Shown here: positions 28,494 through 36,838 of the stretch, one piece after another
How the letters are laid out: every line of letters starts with the position of its first letter
How positions within the stretch are numbered: the first letter of the stretch is position 1
Assembly: GCF_041200145.1 (NCBI RefSeq)
Contig: NZ_CP165734.1
Span: 310,001 to 374,000 of the forward strand
DNA: 64,000 nt
Reading direction: 5' to 3'
Source of the DNA: Bradyrhizobium sp. LLZ17
GTDB taxonomy: Bacteria > Pseudomonadota > Alphaproteobacteria > Rhizobiales > Xanthobacteraceae
Position numbers and translations under genes: made by a program
Notes under the pieces: generated by a model
Seen by the model: the letters and a program-made list of their open reading frames with translations, nothing else
The model's database searches: none
What the model was told of the DNA's origin: nothing

Positions 28494-28807
28494 CGTTCCC
28501 GGACGCTCCGATTTGGGCGTCTCGCGGCCACCCCCGGAAGCCCTGACGTCCGAAAGTGCGGATCGAGGGACGAATTGAAGAGAGGGACCCGTGGATCAAT
28601 GGAGACTTACGACAATGACGACCGAAATCATCAATTTGACCGGGACGATTGGGCACTGGCTCAATCTACTGGTGGCGCGCCAGATCGCGGCGCAGGCTGC
28701 AAAACTGCCTCATTGAGGCGAGAGCTTTCCGAAACGGCCGGCAGGGGCGCTTCGGAAGCAGCTCCATCGCCGGGTAACTGAGCCCTCAACGGGAAGATGG
28801 TGCTGGC
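28494..28807 (+). other. Long leader between promoter and TetR gene
   Basis: About 310 bases without a confident gene. Open frames exist: MTTEIINLTGTIGHWLNLLV (33 residues, 28615-28716, possible GGAG ten bases upstream) and, in another frame, a polar stretch ending at 28781. Neither shows a recognisable family. The 33-residue frame has an amphipathic, hydrophobic composition and may be a small protein; the evidence is weak. Confidence 0.35.
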
Positions 28808-29395
28808 ATGAACGAAGTGGTTGTCTTGACGCCGGAGCGGATCCTCGAAGTGACCGAGGACGTATTGCGGCGCTACGGACTTGCCAAGGCCACCGTCGTT
28901 GACGTTGCCCGTGCACTCGATGTGAGCCACGGCAGCGTCTATCGCCATTTCCCGAGCAAGGCTTCGCTGCGCGAGGCCGTTGCCAAACGCTGGCTCGACC
29001 GCATCGACGCACCGCTGCGACAAATCGCCGGGGAGCAGGGACCGGCCCCGGCGCGGCTCGAACGCTGGCTGCGCACGCTGTTCGCCGCCAAACGTTCGCG
29101 CGTGCTCGACGACCCCGAGATGTTCGAGACCTATCTGACACTGGCACGCGAAGCCTGCGCGGCCGTGAGGTGTCACAAGGACACGATGATCGACCAGATC
29201 ACGGCGATCCTGTCCGACGGCGTGAAGCAGGGCGTGTTCCACGTTGCCGACACCAAGGCCACCGCGCGCGCAATCTTCGATGCGACGGTCCGCTTTCATC
29301 ATCCGGCCCATGCCGGTGAGTGGAAGGATGCGGACCTGCCGGCGCGCGTCGATGCGACGCTTGCGCTGCTCTTGCGCGGGCTTCAAGCCGCCTAG
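28808..29395 (+). CDS. TetR family transcriptional regulator
   Basis: A 195-residue regulator. The N-terminal helix-turn-helix is clear: GLAKATVVDVARALDVSHGSVYRHFPSKASLREAV, with YRHF in the recognition-helix end. The rest is the ligand-binding helical domain, with no identifiable ligand. No enzyme or transporter gene directly follows; the next genes on the right are on the opposite strand. It may act on its own promoter (operator at 28456-28477) and on distant targets. Confidence 0.9.
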   Translation: MNEVVVLTPERILEVTEDVLRRYGLAKATVVDVARALDVSHGSVYRHFPSKASLREAVAKRWLDRIDAPLRQIAGEQGPAPARLERWLRTLFAAKRSRVLDDPEMFETYLTLAREACAAVRCHKDTMIDQITAILSDGVKQGVFHVADTKATARAIFDATVRFHHPAHAGEWKDADLPARVDATLALLLRGLQAA

Positions 29396-29429
29396 ACCGA
29401 CCAACTCCCATCAGTTCGCAAGATCTGTT

Positions 29430-29732
29430 TCAGCCTCTCGCCTTGTGGAGGGGAGCATTTCCGCGCGCCGCCGACCCGTGAGAGGCCCGCCTCGTCGCAT
29501 GAAAGGCGCCATCCGCCGGCACGACCGGCGGGCTCTCCGGATAGGCGTTGACTTCAACCTCGACAAGATCCTTTGATCGCTTCCGCAGCCGGTAGAATGC
29601 CAGCTCCTGATCGAGCATCGGACAACGGAAGCTGACGACGGCCGTATCCGGCAGCCGGCAAAGCTCGTCGATGAGCTCGCCTACCGTGATGATCGCGGGA
29701 TGGGCGGCTAACTTGTGAATGGCCTTGGTCAT
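29430..29732 (-). CDS. Hypothetical protein
   Basis: A 100-residue protein of no family I recognise. The start MTKAIHKLAAHPAIITVGEL at 29732 is preceded by GGAGGA at a good distance; a longer frame exists upstream but lacks support. The N-terminal two thirds looks like a compact alpha/beta domain (TVGELIDELCRLPDTAVVSF, then ELAFYRLRKRSKDLVEVEV). The C-terminal 30 residues are polar and probably disordered. It lies downstream of the response regulator, 152 bases away on the same strand. Confidence 0.6.
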   Translation of the reverse strand: MTKAIHKLAAHPAIITVGELIDELCRLPDTAVVSFRCPMLDQELAFYRLRKRSKDLVEVEVNAYPESPPVVPADGAFHATRRASHGSAARGNAPLHKARG

Positions 29733-29884
29733 GGCGCTATTCCTCCACTCCGCTACCAACCGAAGCCGAAGGGACTCGGTTCCAAGCCGTCCGGCAATAA
29801 CAGGACGGCAAGCATCGGAAACCTCACACAAATCCGAGCGCATCCGGCGTGAGGCGCAACCCTCTCCGTGCGACAGCATCGCTG

Positions 29885-30538
29885 CTAGATTGTCGTGAGC
29901 CCGCAGCTTGCAGCCAGCCGCACCAGCTGTGCGTCCGTGCGGGCGCCGGTCTTTGTTTTGATCAGATAATGATAGTTCTGAACCGTCTTCACACTGAGAT
30001 TGAGACGGGCCGCGATCTCCTCGGTGGTGGCGCCGCCGGCGAATTGGCGCAGGATCTCGATCTCGCGCTCGCCCAATTGATCCAGCACTGATCCGGTCGG
30101 CGACAGGCTGTCCTCGGCCAGCACATGCGCGATGTCGTCGCTCATGGCGCGCTCGCCGCGCGCGACGCTTCGGATGGCGTTGACCACGGCGGACGGCTCG
30201 CTGCTCTTTGTGACGAAGCCAGAGGCGCCGGCATTGAAGGCGGCTTTCACCAGCACGGCCTCGTTGTGCATGGTGAAGACGAGAATGCGAGCCCGCGGAC
30301 TGCGGGCGCGGATGTTGCGAATTGCCTCGAGGCCGCTGGCGCCGGGCATCGAGATGTCCATCACGACGACGTCGGGGTCATGCGCCTTGAAGGCGCCGTA
30401 AGCATCCGCAGCGTTGTCGGCCTCCCCCAGAACGTGCAGATCGCCCTGGCTCTCCAGCACGCGCCGGTAGCCTTGGCGGACGATGGGGTGGTCGTCGACC
30501 AGCAGCACGGAGATCCCTGTTGCCGCGACCTGGCTCAT
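29885..30538 (-). CDS. NarL/FixJ-type response regulator
   Basis: A 217-residue two-domain regulator. The receiver has the acidic pair in LLVDDHPIVRQGYRRVLES, the phospho-acceptor Asp in VVVMDISMPGASGLEAI and the Lys in GFVTKSSEPSAV. The C-terminal LuxR-type DNA-binding domain is LGEREIEILRQFAGGATTEEIAARLNLSVKTVQNYHYLIKTK. Its kinase gene lies seven bases upstream on the same strand, so the pair is one operon. Target genes are not known, but the divergent channel/kinase cassette is the closest candidate. Confidence 0.93.
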   Translation of the reverse strand: MSQVAATGISVLLVDDHPIVRQGYRRVLESQGDLHVLGEADNAADAYGAFKAHDPDVVVMDISMPGASGLEAIRNIRARSPRARILVFTMHNEAVLVKAAFNAGASGFVTKSSEPSAVVNAIRSVARGERAMSDDIAHVLAEDSLSPTGSVLDQLGEREIEILRQFAGGATTEEIAARLNLSVKTVQNYHYLIKTKTGARTDAQLVRLAASCGLTTI

Positions 30539-30545
30539 TTGGACT

Positions 30546-31916
30546 TCACGCAGCGAGCGGGATGGTGGCGGCGATGCTCAAGCCGCGATTGGCGGGCAGG
30601 ATCGACAGCGATCCGCCGGCTGCCGCCACGCGCTCGCGGATACCGGTGAGACCGAAGCCGGCCGATTGCGCCACGCGCGCCGCATCGCCGCCGCCATCGT
30701 CCTCGACGCGGATGAGAAGCGCATCGTCCTCGCCCGCGCGCCGCTCGACCCGCAGGGAAATCTCGCGTGCCGCGCCGTGGCGCAGCGCGTTGGTCAGGCA
30801 CTCCTGCGCCACGCGATAGGCGGTATTGGCGGCGGGGCCGCTGATGTCGGTGAAGTCGCCTCTGAGGTCAAGCTGGATCGTCGGTTGCGTCGCACTCTGC
30901 GAGCGCCAGCTGTCGACGAGATTGACGAGGCTCGCCTCAAGACCGAGCTCCTCGGGCAGTGGATTGCGCAACCGCTTCAGCGCATCGCGCAGCGAGGCCA
31001 TCAACTGATGCGTGGCCTGCGAGATCATGCGCGCGTCCTGCGCGATGGCGTCATCCCTGTTCTCCCTGGCGCTCGCCATCTCGATCGTGTTGGCGAAGGC
31101 GAGGATGGCCGAGAGATTTTGCCCGAACTCGTCGTGCAGCTCGCGGGCCAGCGCGCGCCGTTCTTCGTGGCGAATTTCGATCAGGCGTCGCGTCAGCGCC
31201 GCGCGTTGTTCGGTGCCCTCTTGCAGGCGGCTGCCGAGCGCATCGACCGCGCCGCCGATCATCGCAAGCTCCATCGAGCGAAAACGCGGCAGTTCCGTGC
31301 GATACTGGCCGCGGGCCATGCGCTGCAAGGCGGTGACGATGTTGCGCGCCGGCGCGAGCGCATGCGCGATCGCGAGCGAGGCAAGCACCCCGATCGCCGC
31401 CGCCATCAGCAGGGCAACGTCGATGACATTGAGGATGTACTCCCAGGCAAGCGAGATCGCGGCGGCGGAATCCGGTGTCGCAACCACGGTGCCGGCGGCA
31501 GCAGCTCGGGGGCTGACAGGCCGCACCACCTCGGCGTGGCTACCGAGCAAGGTCGGCACGATAGCGGCAAACCAGGGCGGCGGCGTCTTGCCGATGCCTT
31601 GGCTCTGGCCGCAGAGCGGCTTTTCGAATGCGGCCGCCGGCTGGAACTCGATGCAGACGCCTGGGGAGATCAGTTTCATGATCTCAAGCGTGCGCCAGTC
31701 AGGGACGGGCAGAAGATGCTCGCGCGTTCTGCTGCTGCGCAACAATAGCTCGTGCCAGTACAGCGCCTGAAGCGCCTGCGCGACCCGCTGCGCGGAGGCC
31801 GCGGTTGCCCGGTCGACGCTGCGATAGGCATCGACCGTGGCCCATACGGTCGCGGCTCCCAGGCACAGCGCGACGATCAGAAGCAGGCGGGCGACGAGCT
31901 GAAGCACGAGGCGCAT
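30546..31916 (-). CDS. Sensor histidine kinase, HisKA_3 type
   Basis: A 456-residue membrane kinase. Two transmembrane segments (about residues 5-27 and 145-170) frame a periplasmic region that contains LISPGVCIEFQP and PLCGQSQG, resembling the LapD/MoxY-type sensor domain. HAMP-like sequence follows, then the phospho-acceptor block RRALARELHDEFGQNLSAIL typical of NarX/DegS-like kinases, and the ATPase domain (VAQECLTNALRHG, VEDDGGG, GFGLTGIRERV). ATG at 31916 is preferred over a longer frame because it places the first span at the N-terminus. Partner of the regulator seven bases downstream. Confidence 0.9.
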   Translation of the reverse strand: MRLVLQLVARLLLIVALCLGAATVWATVDAYRSVDRATAASAQRVAQALQALYWHELLLRSSRTREHLLPVPDWRTLEIMKLISPGVCIEFQPAAAFEKPLCGQSQGIGKTPPPWFAAIVPTLLGSHAEVVRPVSPRAAAAGTVVATPDSAAAISLAWEYILNVIDVALLMAAAIGVLASLAIAHALAPARNIVTALQRMARGQYRTELPRFRSMELAMIGGAVDALGSRLQEGTEQRAALTRRLIEIRHEERRALARELHDEFGQNLSAILAFANTIEMASARENRDDAIAQDARMISQATHQLMASLRDALKRLRNPLPEELGLEASLVNLVDSWRSQSATQPTIQLDLRGDFTDISGPAANTAYRVAQECLTNALRHGAAREISLRVERRAGEDDALLIRVEDDGGGDAARVAQSAGFGLTGIRERVAAAGGSLSILPANRGLSIAATIPLAA

Positions 31917-32103
31917 GCGATCACCCCAAAGTTTGGTAAGCTCACAGTAACAACGCCGCCGCGCCTTGCCAATCGCAGGCGGTGCTGGAGGACGTGGCTC
32001 GGGCAAATTTCCCGAGCCAATTTGGGCATGGCTCTTTGGACCGAGAGCAGGGGCTTTGATCTAATCAGCAACGCAGATCGTTGCAGGCCGGGAGCGATGC
32101 AGC

Positions 32104-32874
32104 ATGAGTTCGATGACGATTGGTCCGACCGCGCGGCAACCAGCCGATCCGTCCGAGCGAAGCGCGCTCCTGTTCTGGATGATCTTCACCGGTTTGTCTG
32201 TCTTTGCCGTGGTGCTGCTGTGGCGGTTCGGCCTGATCCATCTGATGCTCACTTCGGACCGGACCTATATTTCCAGCGTGATTGCGTTGCTTTATGTCGT
32301 CACCTGCGGTCACTGCTTTCTGCGGACGCGGGCGATTGCGCGCGAAGGCGCTGCGGCGCGGCGCTGTCGCACGGTGCTGTCGGCGTCCGACGGCAGCCGG
32401 GCGCTCGACGCAAGCGCGACGTCGCTGCCGCGCGGGCTGGTGCGGGATCATATCGAGAGCCTGGTGACCAAGGCGGCCGCGCAGGATTACCGGCCGGTCG
32501 ACCAGACCTTGCTGCTGCGGACGCTGGCCGACCGCTTGCGCGGGTCCAACGGGTTCGGCGCCTTCGTCTCGGATACGCTGATGAAGCTCGGCCTGCTCGG
32601 TACCATCATCGGCTTCATCATCATGCTGGCGCCGATCGCCGGGCTCGATGCCGCCGACAAGGTCGCGATGCGGTCGTCGATGGGGCTGATGAGTGACGGC
32701 ATGGCGGTCGCGATGTACACGACGCTGGCGGGTCTCGTCGGCTCGATCCTGGTCCGCATTCAATATTACATGCTCGACGCCGCGACGCAGCGAGTGTTCT
32801 CGGATGCCGTGGTGCTGACCGAGACTTATGTGACGCCGGCTCTCGAGCGCAGGCGTCCGGGACCGCCGACATGA
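32104..32874 (+). CDS. MotA/TolQ/ExbB proton-channel family protein
   Basis: A 256-residue membrane protein with four predicted spans: two near the N-terminus (about 22-44 and 55-75) and two in the C-terminal half (about 155-180 and 198-220). LMKLGLLGTIIGFIIMLAPI and MAVAMYTTLAGLVGSILVR correspond to the conserved MotA_ExbB channel core. In known systems such proteins form pentamers that use the proton gradient through a partner with a single N-terminal span. The next gene, overlapping by four bases, encodes a protein of that topology. An ATG nine bases further in is an alternative start. Confidence 0.83.
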   Translation: MSSMTIGPTARQPADPSERSALLFWMIFTGLSVFAVVLLWRFGLIHLMLTSDRTYISSVIALLYVVTCGHCFLRTRAIAREGAAARRCRTVLSASDGSRALDASATSLPRGLVRDHIESLVTKAAAQDYRPVDQTLLLRTLADRLRGSNGFGAFVSDTLMKLGLLGTIIGFIIMLAPIAGLDAADKVAMRSSMGLMSDGMAVAMYTTLAGLVGSILVRIQYYMLDAATQRVFSDAVVLTETYVTPALERRRPGPPT

Positions 32875-33542
32875 TGGATGATTTCGGACTCTATCCACGC
32901 GAGGAGCCGTTTGATCCCCTGGGCGTGATGCTGTTCAAGGCGCTCCAGGTGGTCGCTTTCCTGTTCTTCCTCGCGCTGCTCGCGGTCTCCCCGGATGCCA
33001 AGGAAGGCAAGATCGACTCCAAGGCCGAGTTCATGATCACGCTGGACTGGCCGGACAACCATCCCGACGATCTCGACCTATTCGTGCAGGATCCGGCCGG
33101 CAACATCGCCTGGTACCGCCACCGCGAGGCCGGCTTCCTGACGCTCGATCGCGACGATCGCGGCGGGGCCAACGACTTCATCATGGTCAACGGCAAGAAG
33201 ATCGCTTCGCCGATCCGCGAGGAGATCGTTACGGTGCGCGGCATCGTCGCCGGCGAATACACCGTCAACGTCTCCCATTTCGTCGCCACGACGGGTCAGC
33301 CGGTCCAGGGAAACATCAAAGTTCAGAAGCTCAACCCGGTCGCGCAGGTCATCTTCGACAACAAGTTCACGGTCGACCACACCGGTGACGAGAAGACGGC
33401 GGTGCGGTTCCGGCTCGACGCCGAGGGCAAGGTGATCAATGTGGACCAGCGGCCAAAATCGCTGCTGGAGACGTTCCGCAGCGGCTGGCGCAACGGCGCC
33501 GATGTCGATCCGAAGACCGGCGTGAGGGTACGCCGTGAGTAA
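32871..33542 (+). CDS. Single-span membrane protein with periplasmic domain, ExbD-like topology
   Basis: A 223-residue protein: a short cytoplasmic tail, one membrane span (MLFKALQVVAFLFFLALLAV, about residues 20-39), then a periplasmic domain of about 180 residues. The domain starts FMITLDWPDNHPDDLDLFVQ and continues DPAGNIAWYRHREAG, similar to YfaP/DUF2135-type beta-sandwich domains. It lacks the usual ExbD domain and the obvious membrane Asp of ExbD/MotB, so it would be a new type of partner. It overlaps the channel gene by four bases and the next gene by eight. Confidence 0.72.
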   Translation: MMDDFGLYPREEPFDPLGVMLFKALQVVAFLFFLALLAVSPDAKEGKIDSKAEFMITLDWPDNHPDDLDLFVQDPAGNIAWYRHREAGFLTLDRDDRGGANDFIMVNGKKIASPIREEIVTVRGIVAGEYTVNVSHFVATTGQPVQGNIKVQKLNPVAQVIFDNKFTVDHTGDEKTAVRFRLDAEGKVINVDQRPKSLLETFRSGWRNGADVDPKTGVRVRRE

Positions 33543-34140
33543 TCTGCAAACGGTGATCCTGACGCTGTCGATCGCCTACGCCGTCATCGGCGCACTGCTG
33601 CTGGTCGTGCTGGTCTATGCACGCCTGCACTGGTCGCTGAAAGCGGTCGCGGTGGTCGTGACCAGCGCCTTTTATGTCGTCAGCTTCACGGAAATCCGCG
33701 GGCTGCTCGGCTGGGCGAGCACCGACCGGCTGCCCAGCTCCTTCAAGCTGCTCCAGGCCCGTATCGTCGAGCCGCATTCGCTGGAGGGCGATCCTGGCTC
33801 GATCTATCTATGGGTGGAGGAGCTCGACGAGGATCACCGCCCCAGCGGCATCCCACGGGCCTTTCGCGTGCCCTACAACGACAAGCTGGCCGACAAGACC
33901 CATGCGGCGGAGAACGAGATCGCGGCGGGGCATCCGCAGGGCGGGCGCGCCGCGGATTTTGGCGGCGGCGAGGGCAGCCTGATCGACATGGTGCGCGAAT
34001 ATGTGACGCCCAAGGTCGTCCTCGAGACCAGCGGCGGGGACTCCTCGACCGGCGAGTTCAATGCGCCGCCGGCCGGCGCTCAAGGCGCCGTGTTCACGCC
34101 GTTGCCGCCACCCCGGATGCCGCCCAAGGACGAGCAATAG
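33535..34140 (+). CDS. Hypothetical two-span membrane protein
   Basis: A 201-residue protein of unknown family. Two hydrophobic spans (about residues 6-28 and 35-55) are followed by a soluble region with SIYLWVEELDEDHRPSGIPR and a proline-rich end (FTPLPPPRMPPKDEQ). The overlap of eight bases with the upstream gene shows it is part of the same translational unit as the channel-like protein. By position it should be the third component of a membrane complex. Function cannot be told from sequence. Confidence 0.7.
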   Translation: MSNLQTVILTLSIAYAVIGALLLVVLVYARLHWSLKAVAVVVTSAFYVVSFTEIRGLLGWASTDRLPSSFKLLQARIVEPHSLEGDPGSIYLWVEELDEDHRPSGIPRAFRVPYNDKLADKTHAAENEIAAGHPQGGRAADFGGGEGSLIDMVREYVTPKVVLETSGGDSSTGEFNAPPAGAQGAVFTPLPPPRMPPKDEQ

Positions 34141-34258
34141 GCCTCTTCACCATCACATCGGTGCTGTGCTGGTAAACCGTCCCGCGCTGGCGCATCCTGT
34201 TGACCTCCCTCAATTTGGCCTTATGGGCTTTCGATAAGAACCTGAGGGTGGAGGATGC

Positions 34259-34999
34259 GTGCTTCTCGCTGTTTTCTCGGATATCCATGGCAACCGGCAG
34301 GCGTTCGAGGCATGCCTGAAGGTCGCTCGCGCGAAGGGCGCGGAGCGCTTCATCCTACTCGGCGATTTCGTCGGCTATGGCGCCGATCCCGAGTGGGTGG
34401 TGGATACTGCGATGGAGTTGGTCGCCCAGGGTGCCGTCGCTGTCCGCGGCAATCATGACGAGGCCGTCAGCACCACGACCGAGACCATGAATGCCGAGGC
34501 GCAGATCGCGATCGAGTGGACCCGCGGGCGCCTCGACATCGCGCAGCGACGCTTCCTGGCCGAGCTGCCCACGCTCGCGCAGGACGGCGACCGCCTCTTC
34601 GTGCACTCGGAGGCCTCGCAGCCCACGCGCTGGAACTATGTCCGCTCGACCACGGATGCGGCCAAGAGTTTGATCGCGACGCCGTCCCATGTCACGTTCT
34701 GCGGCCATATCCACCGGCCCGCGCTCTATTCGATGTCGGTGACGGCGAAGATGACGAGTTTTGTGCCCAAGACCGACGTCCCGGTGCAGCTGCTGCGCGG
34801 GCGGCAATGGCTTGCCGTGCTCGGCTCGGTCGGCCAGCCTCGCGACGGCGATCCGGCCGCCGCTTTCGTGCTGTTCGAGACGGTCTCATGCCAGATCACC
34901 TATTGCCGCGTGCCCTATGACATCGCGAGCGCTGCGAACAAGATCCGCGAGAACGGCCTGCCGCCCTGGCTCGCCGACCGGCTGTCGCAGGGGCGCTAG
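34259..34999 (+). CDS. Calcineurin-like metallophosphoesterase
   Basis: A 246-residue metal-dependent phosphoesterase. The motifs appear in order: FSDIHGN (DxH), LLGDFVGYG (GD), RGNHDE (GNHD/E) and FCGHIHRP (GHxH). The YfcE/MJ0936-like arrangement suits small phosphodiesters or phosphoproteins as substrates. The start is GTG at 34259. It lies 118 bases after the membrane genes and ends six bases before a Ser/Thr kinase gene, a pairing that suggests opposing action on a phosphorylated target, though this is inference. Confidence 0.87.
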   Translation: MLLAVFSDIHGNRQAFEACLKVARAKGAERFILLGDFVGYGADPEWVVDTAMELVAQGAVAVRGNHDEAVSTTTETMNAEAQIAIEWTRGRLDIAQRRFLAELPTLAQDGDRLFVHSEASQPTRWNYVRSTTDAAKSLIATPSHVTFCGHIHRPALYSMSVTAKMTSFVPKTDVPVQLLRGRQWLAVLGSVGQPRDGDPAAAFVLFETVSCQITYCRVPYDIASAANKIRENGLPPWLADRLSQGR

Positions 35000-35005
35000 G
35001 GGCCA

Positions 35006-36439
35006 ATGCCAAAACCCCTGGTTAAATCCGGCGCGGAGATCGACGGCTACACCATCGGCGAATGCGTCCATTCCGGCGGCATGGCGACGCTCTGGACCGT
35101 CACCCATCCCGGCATCGACGTGCCGCTGCTGATGAAGATCCCGCGGGTGTCGGAGGGCGAGGACCCTGCCGCCATTGTCTCCTTCGAAATGGAGATGATG
35201 ATCCTGCCGCGGCTCGCAGGCCCCCACGTGCCGGCCTGCTTCGGCACCGGCGATTTTGCCCACCAGGCCTACGCCGTGATCGAGCGCATTCCCGGGACTA
35301 CGCTCTACAAGCGCCTGCCCGACCTGCCGCTGCCTTACGAGGAGGCGCGGCTGCTGGTGTCGAAGATTGCGGCCGCGCTCGCCGATTTGCACCGGCAGAA
35401 CGTGATCCATCACGACATCAAGCCGAGCAGCATCATGTTCCGCGATAGCGGCGAGGCGGTGCTGATCGATTACGGCCTGTCGCACCACGACCATTTGCCC
35501 GACCTGTTGCAGGCCGAGTTCCGCCTTCCTTACGGCACTGCGCCCTACATGGCGCCGGAACGGCTGCTGGGCGTGCGCGACGATCCCCGCAGCGATCTGT
35601 TTTCGCTTGGTGTGCTGCTCTATTTCTTTACGACCGGCGAACGGCCGTTCGGCGAGGGCGAGACGTTGCGCGCGATGCGGCGGAGGCTGTGGCGCGATCC
35701 GCAGCCGCCGCGCAAATTGGGCGCCGACTATCCGCCCTGGCTCCAGGAAGTGGTGCTGCGCTGCCTCGAGATCGAGCCGGTCCGGCGCTATCCGACGGCG
35801 GCCCAGCTCGCCTTCGATCTTGCTTATCCGGATCAGGTTAGACTCACCGCGCGCTCGGAGCGGACGACGCGCGATCCCCTCAGCGTCGCTTGGCGGCGCC
35901 GCTTCAACCAGGACGCCATGCAGCCGCGCGCGAAGGCGGATGTCGCCGAGCAGATCGCCTCGAGCCCCATCCTCGCCGTCGCGCTCGATACGGAGGAAGG
36001 CGCGCCGGAGCTGAACGAGGCGCTACGCGTGACCACCGAGCGGATCCTGGCAACCTTGCCATCGGCGCGGCTCGCCTGCGTCAATGTATTGAAGCTCAAC
36101 CGGATCGCCATCGATCGGACGTTGGACGAGCAGGGCTCCAACAAGCATATCGACCGCCTGGTGGCGCTCCGACACTGGGCCACACCGCTTAAATTGGATG
36201 AGAGCCGGTTGTCGGTTCACGTGCTGGAGGCGGTCGATCCCGCCGCCGCGGTGCTGGAGTTCGCCGAGGTCAACCAGGTCGACCATGTCATCATCGGCGC
36301 GCGGCAGGGATCGTTCAGGCGCACGCTGCTCGGCAGCGTCTCGGCCAAGGTGGCCGCGGAAGCGAGCTGCACCGTCACCGTGGTGCGGCCGCCGCGAATG
36401 GCCGCGGACGCGGCTGAGGCCGACGAGGCGGCCGGCTAG
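35006..36439 (+). CDS. Serine/threonine protein kinase fused to universal stress domain
   Basis: A 477-residue protein. The kinase domain fills residues 1-285: glycine loop GECVHSGGMATLW, ATP Lys in LLMKIP, catalytic loop HHDIKPSS, DYG in place of DFG, APYMAPERL, and DLFSLGVLLYFFTTGERPF. After a linker come about 150 residues of universal stress protein fold (ILAVALDTEEG at its start, IIGARQGSFRRTLLGSVSAK with the GxxG-type nucleotide loop near its end). The catalytic loop has His where most kinases have Arg (HRD), but keeps Asp and Lys, so activity is plausible. No transmembrane span is seen. It starts six bases after the phosphoesterase. Confidence 0.88.
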   Translation: MPKPLVKSGAEIDGYTIGECVHSGGMATLWTVTHPGIDVPLLMKIPRVSEGEDPAAIVSFEMEMMILPRLAGPHVPACFGTGDFAHQAYAVIERIPGTTLYKRLPDLPLPYEEARLLVSKIAAALADLHRQNVIHHDIKPSSIMFRDSGEAVLIDYGLSHHDHLPDLLQAEFRLPYGTAPYMAPERLLGVRDDPRSDLFSLGVLLYFFTTGERPFGEGETLRAMRRRLWRDPQPPRKLGADYPPWLQEVVLRCLEIEPVRRYPTAAQLAFDLAYPDQVRLTARSERTTRDPLSVAWRRRFNQDAMQPRAKADVAEQIASSPILAVALDTEEGAPELNEALRVTTERILATLPSARLACVNVLKLNRIAIDRTLDEQGSNKHIDRLVALRHWATPLKLDESRLSVHVLEAVDPAAAVLEFAEVNQVDHVIIGARQGSFRRTLLGSVSAKVAAEASCTVTVVRPPRMAADAAEADEAAG

Positions 36440-36444
36440 AAGGA

Positions 36445-36636
36445 TCAGACCGCGTGGGCGGCGTGGACGACGCGCTTGCGGCGGATAGGCCAGGTGAACT
36501 GCGGACCAGCTTCGCCAAGATCCGGGCAGCCGCCGAAGTACTGGATGATCTCGCGGCAGGGTTCGCAGTTGAAGAGATTACGCGACGCGGATGCCTTGGT
36601 CATTTCCTTGAGGCAATTCGGGCAATGCGGTTTCAT
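36445..36636 (-). CDS. Small zinc-ribbon-like protein
   Basis: A 63-residue protein with two CxxC pairs, CPNC near the start and CEPC in the middle, which would hold one zinc ion. The tail is basic (WPIRRKRVVHAAH). No family assignment. The gene ends five bases from the convergent kinase stop and is preceded on the same strand by two other small frames, forming a possible operon of tiny genes. Confidence 0.6.
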   Translation of the reverse strand: MKPHCPNCLKEMTKASASRNLFNCEPCREIIQYFGGCPDLGEAGPQFTWPIRRKRVVHAAHAV

Positions 36637-36660
36637 CGGTCTTGGTCCAGAAAAAAGGTT

Positions 36661-36834
36661 TCAATGCCGGCGCGGCGACGGATGATCCGGGTCTGCCGTC
36701 TCGGGCCCAGTGTCGTCGCGCATGTCGCCCTTGGTGTGTTCGAGCCGGCCGAAGAAATAGTCGAGGTTGGGATGCGGGCGTCGCGGGATGCGGCACCGGC
36801 GCTTCGGCTGACGCTTCACGAGTGCGATCTGCAT
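36661..36834 (-). CDS. Small hypothetical protein
   Basis: A 57-residue frame, starting MQIALVKRQPKRRCRIPRRP and containing NLDYFFGRLEHTKGDMRDD. It is strongly basic in the first half and acidic later. No family recognised. It ends 24 bases before the zinc-ribbon gene and begins four bases after another small frame ends, which supports an operon; on its own the coding evidence is weak. Confidence 0.4.
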   Translation of the reverse strand: MQIALVKRQPKRRCRIPRRPHPNLDYFFGRLEHTKGDMRDDTGPETADPDHPSPRRH

Positions 36835-36838
36835 GGCG

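Noticed and set aside
28455..28781. A 108-codon frame over the leader of the TetR gene
   Set aside because: It starts inside the promoter/operator found at 28456-28493 and has no recognisable domain or ribosome-binding site.
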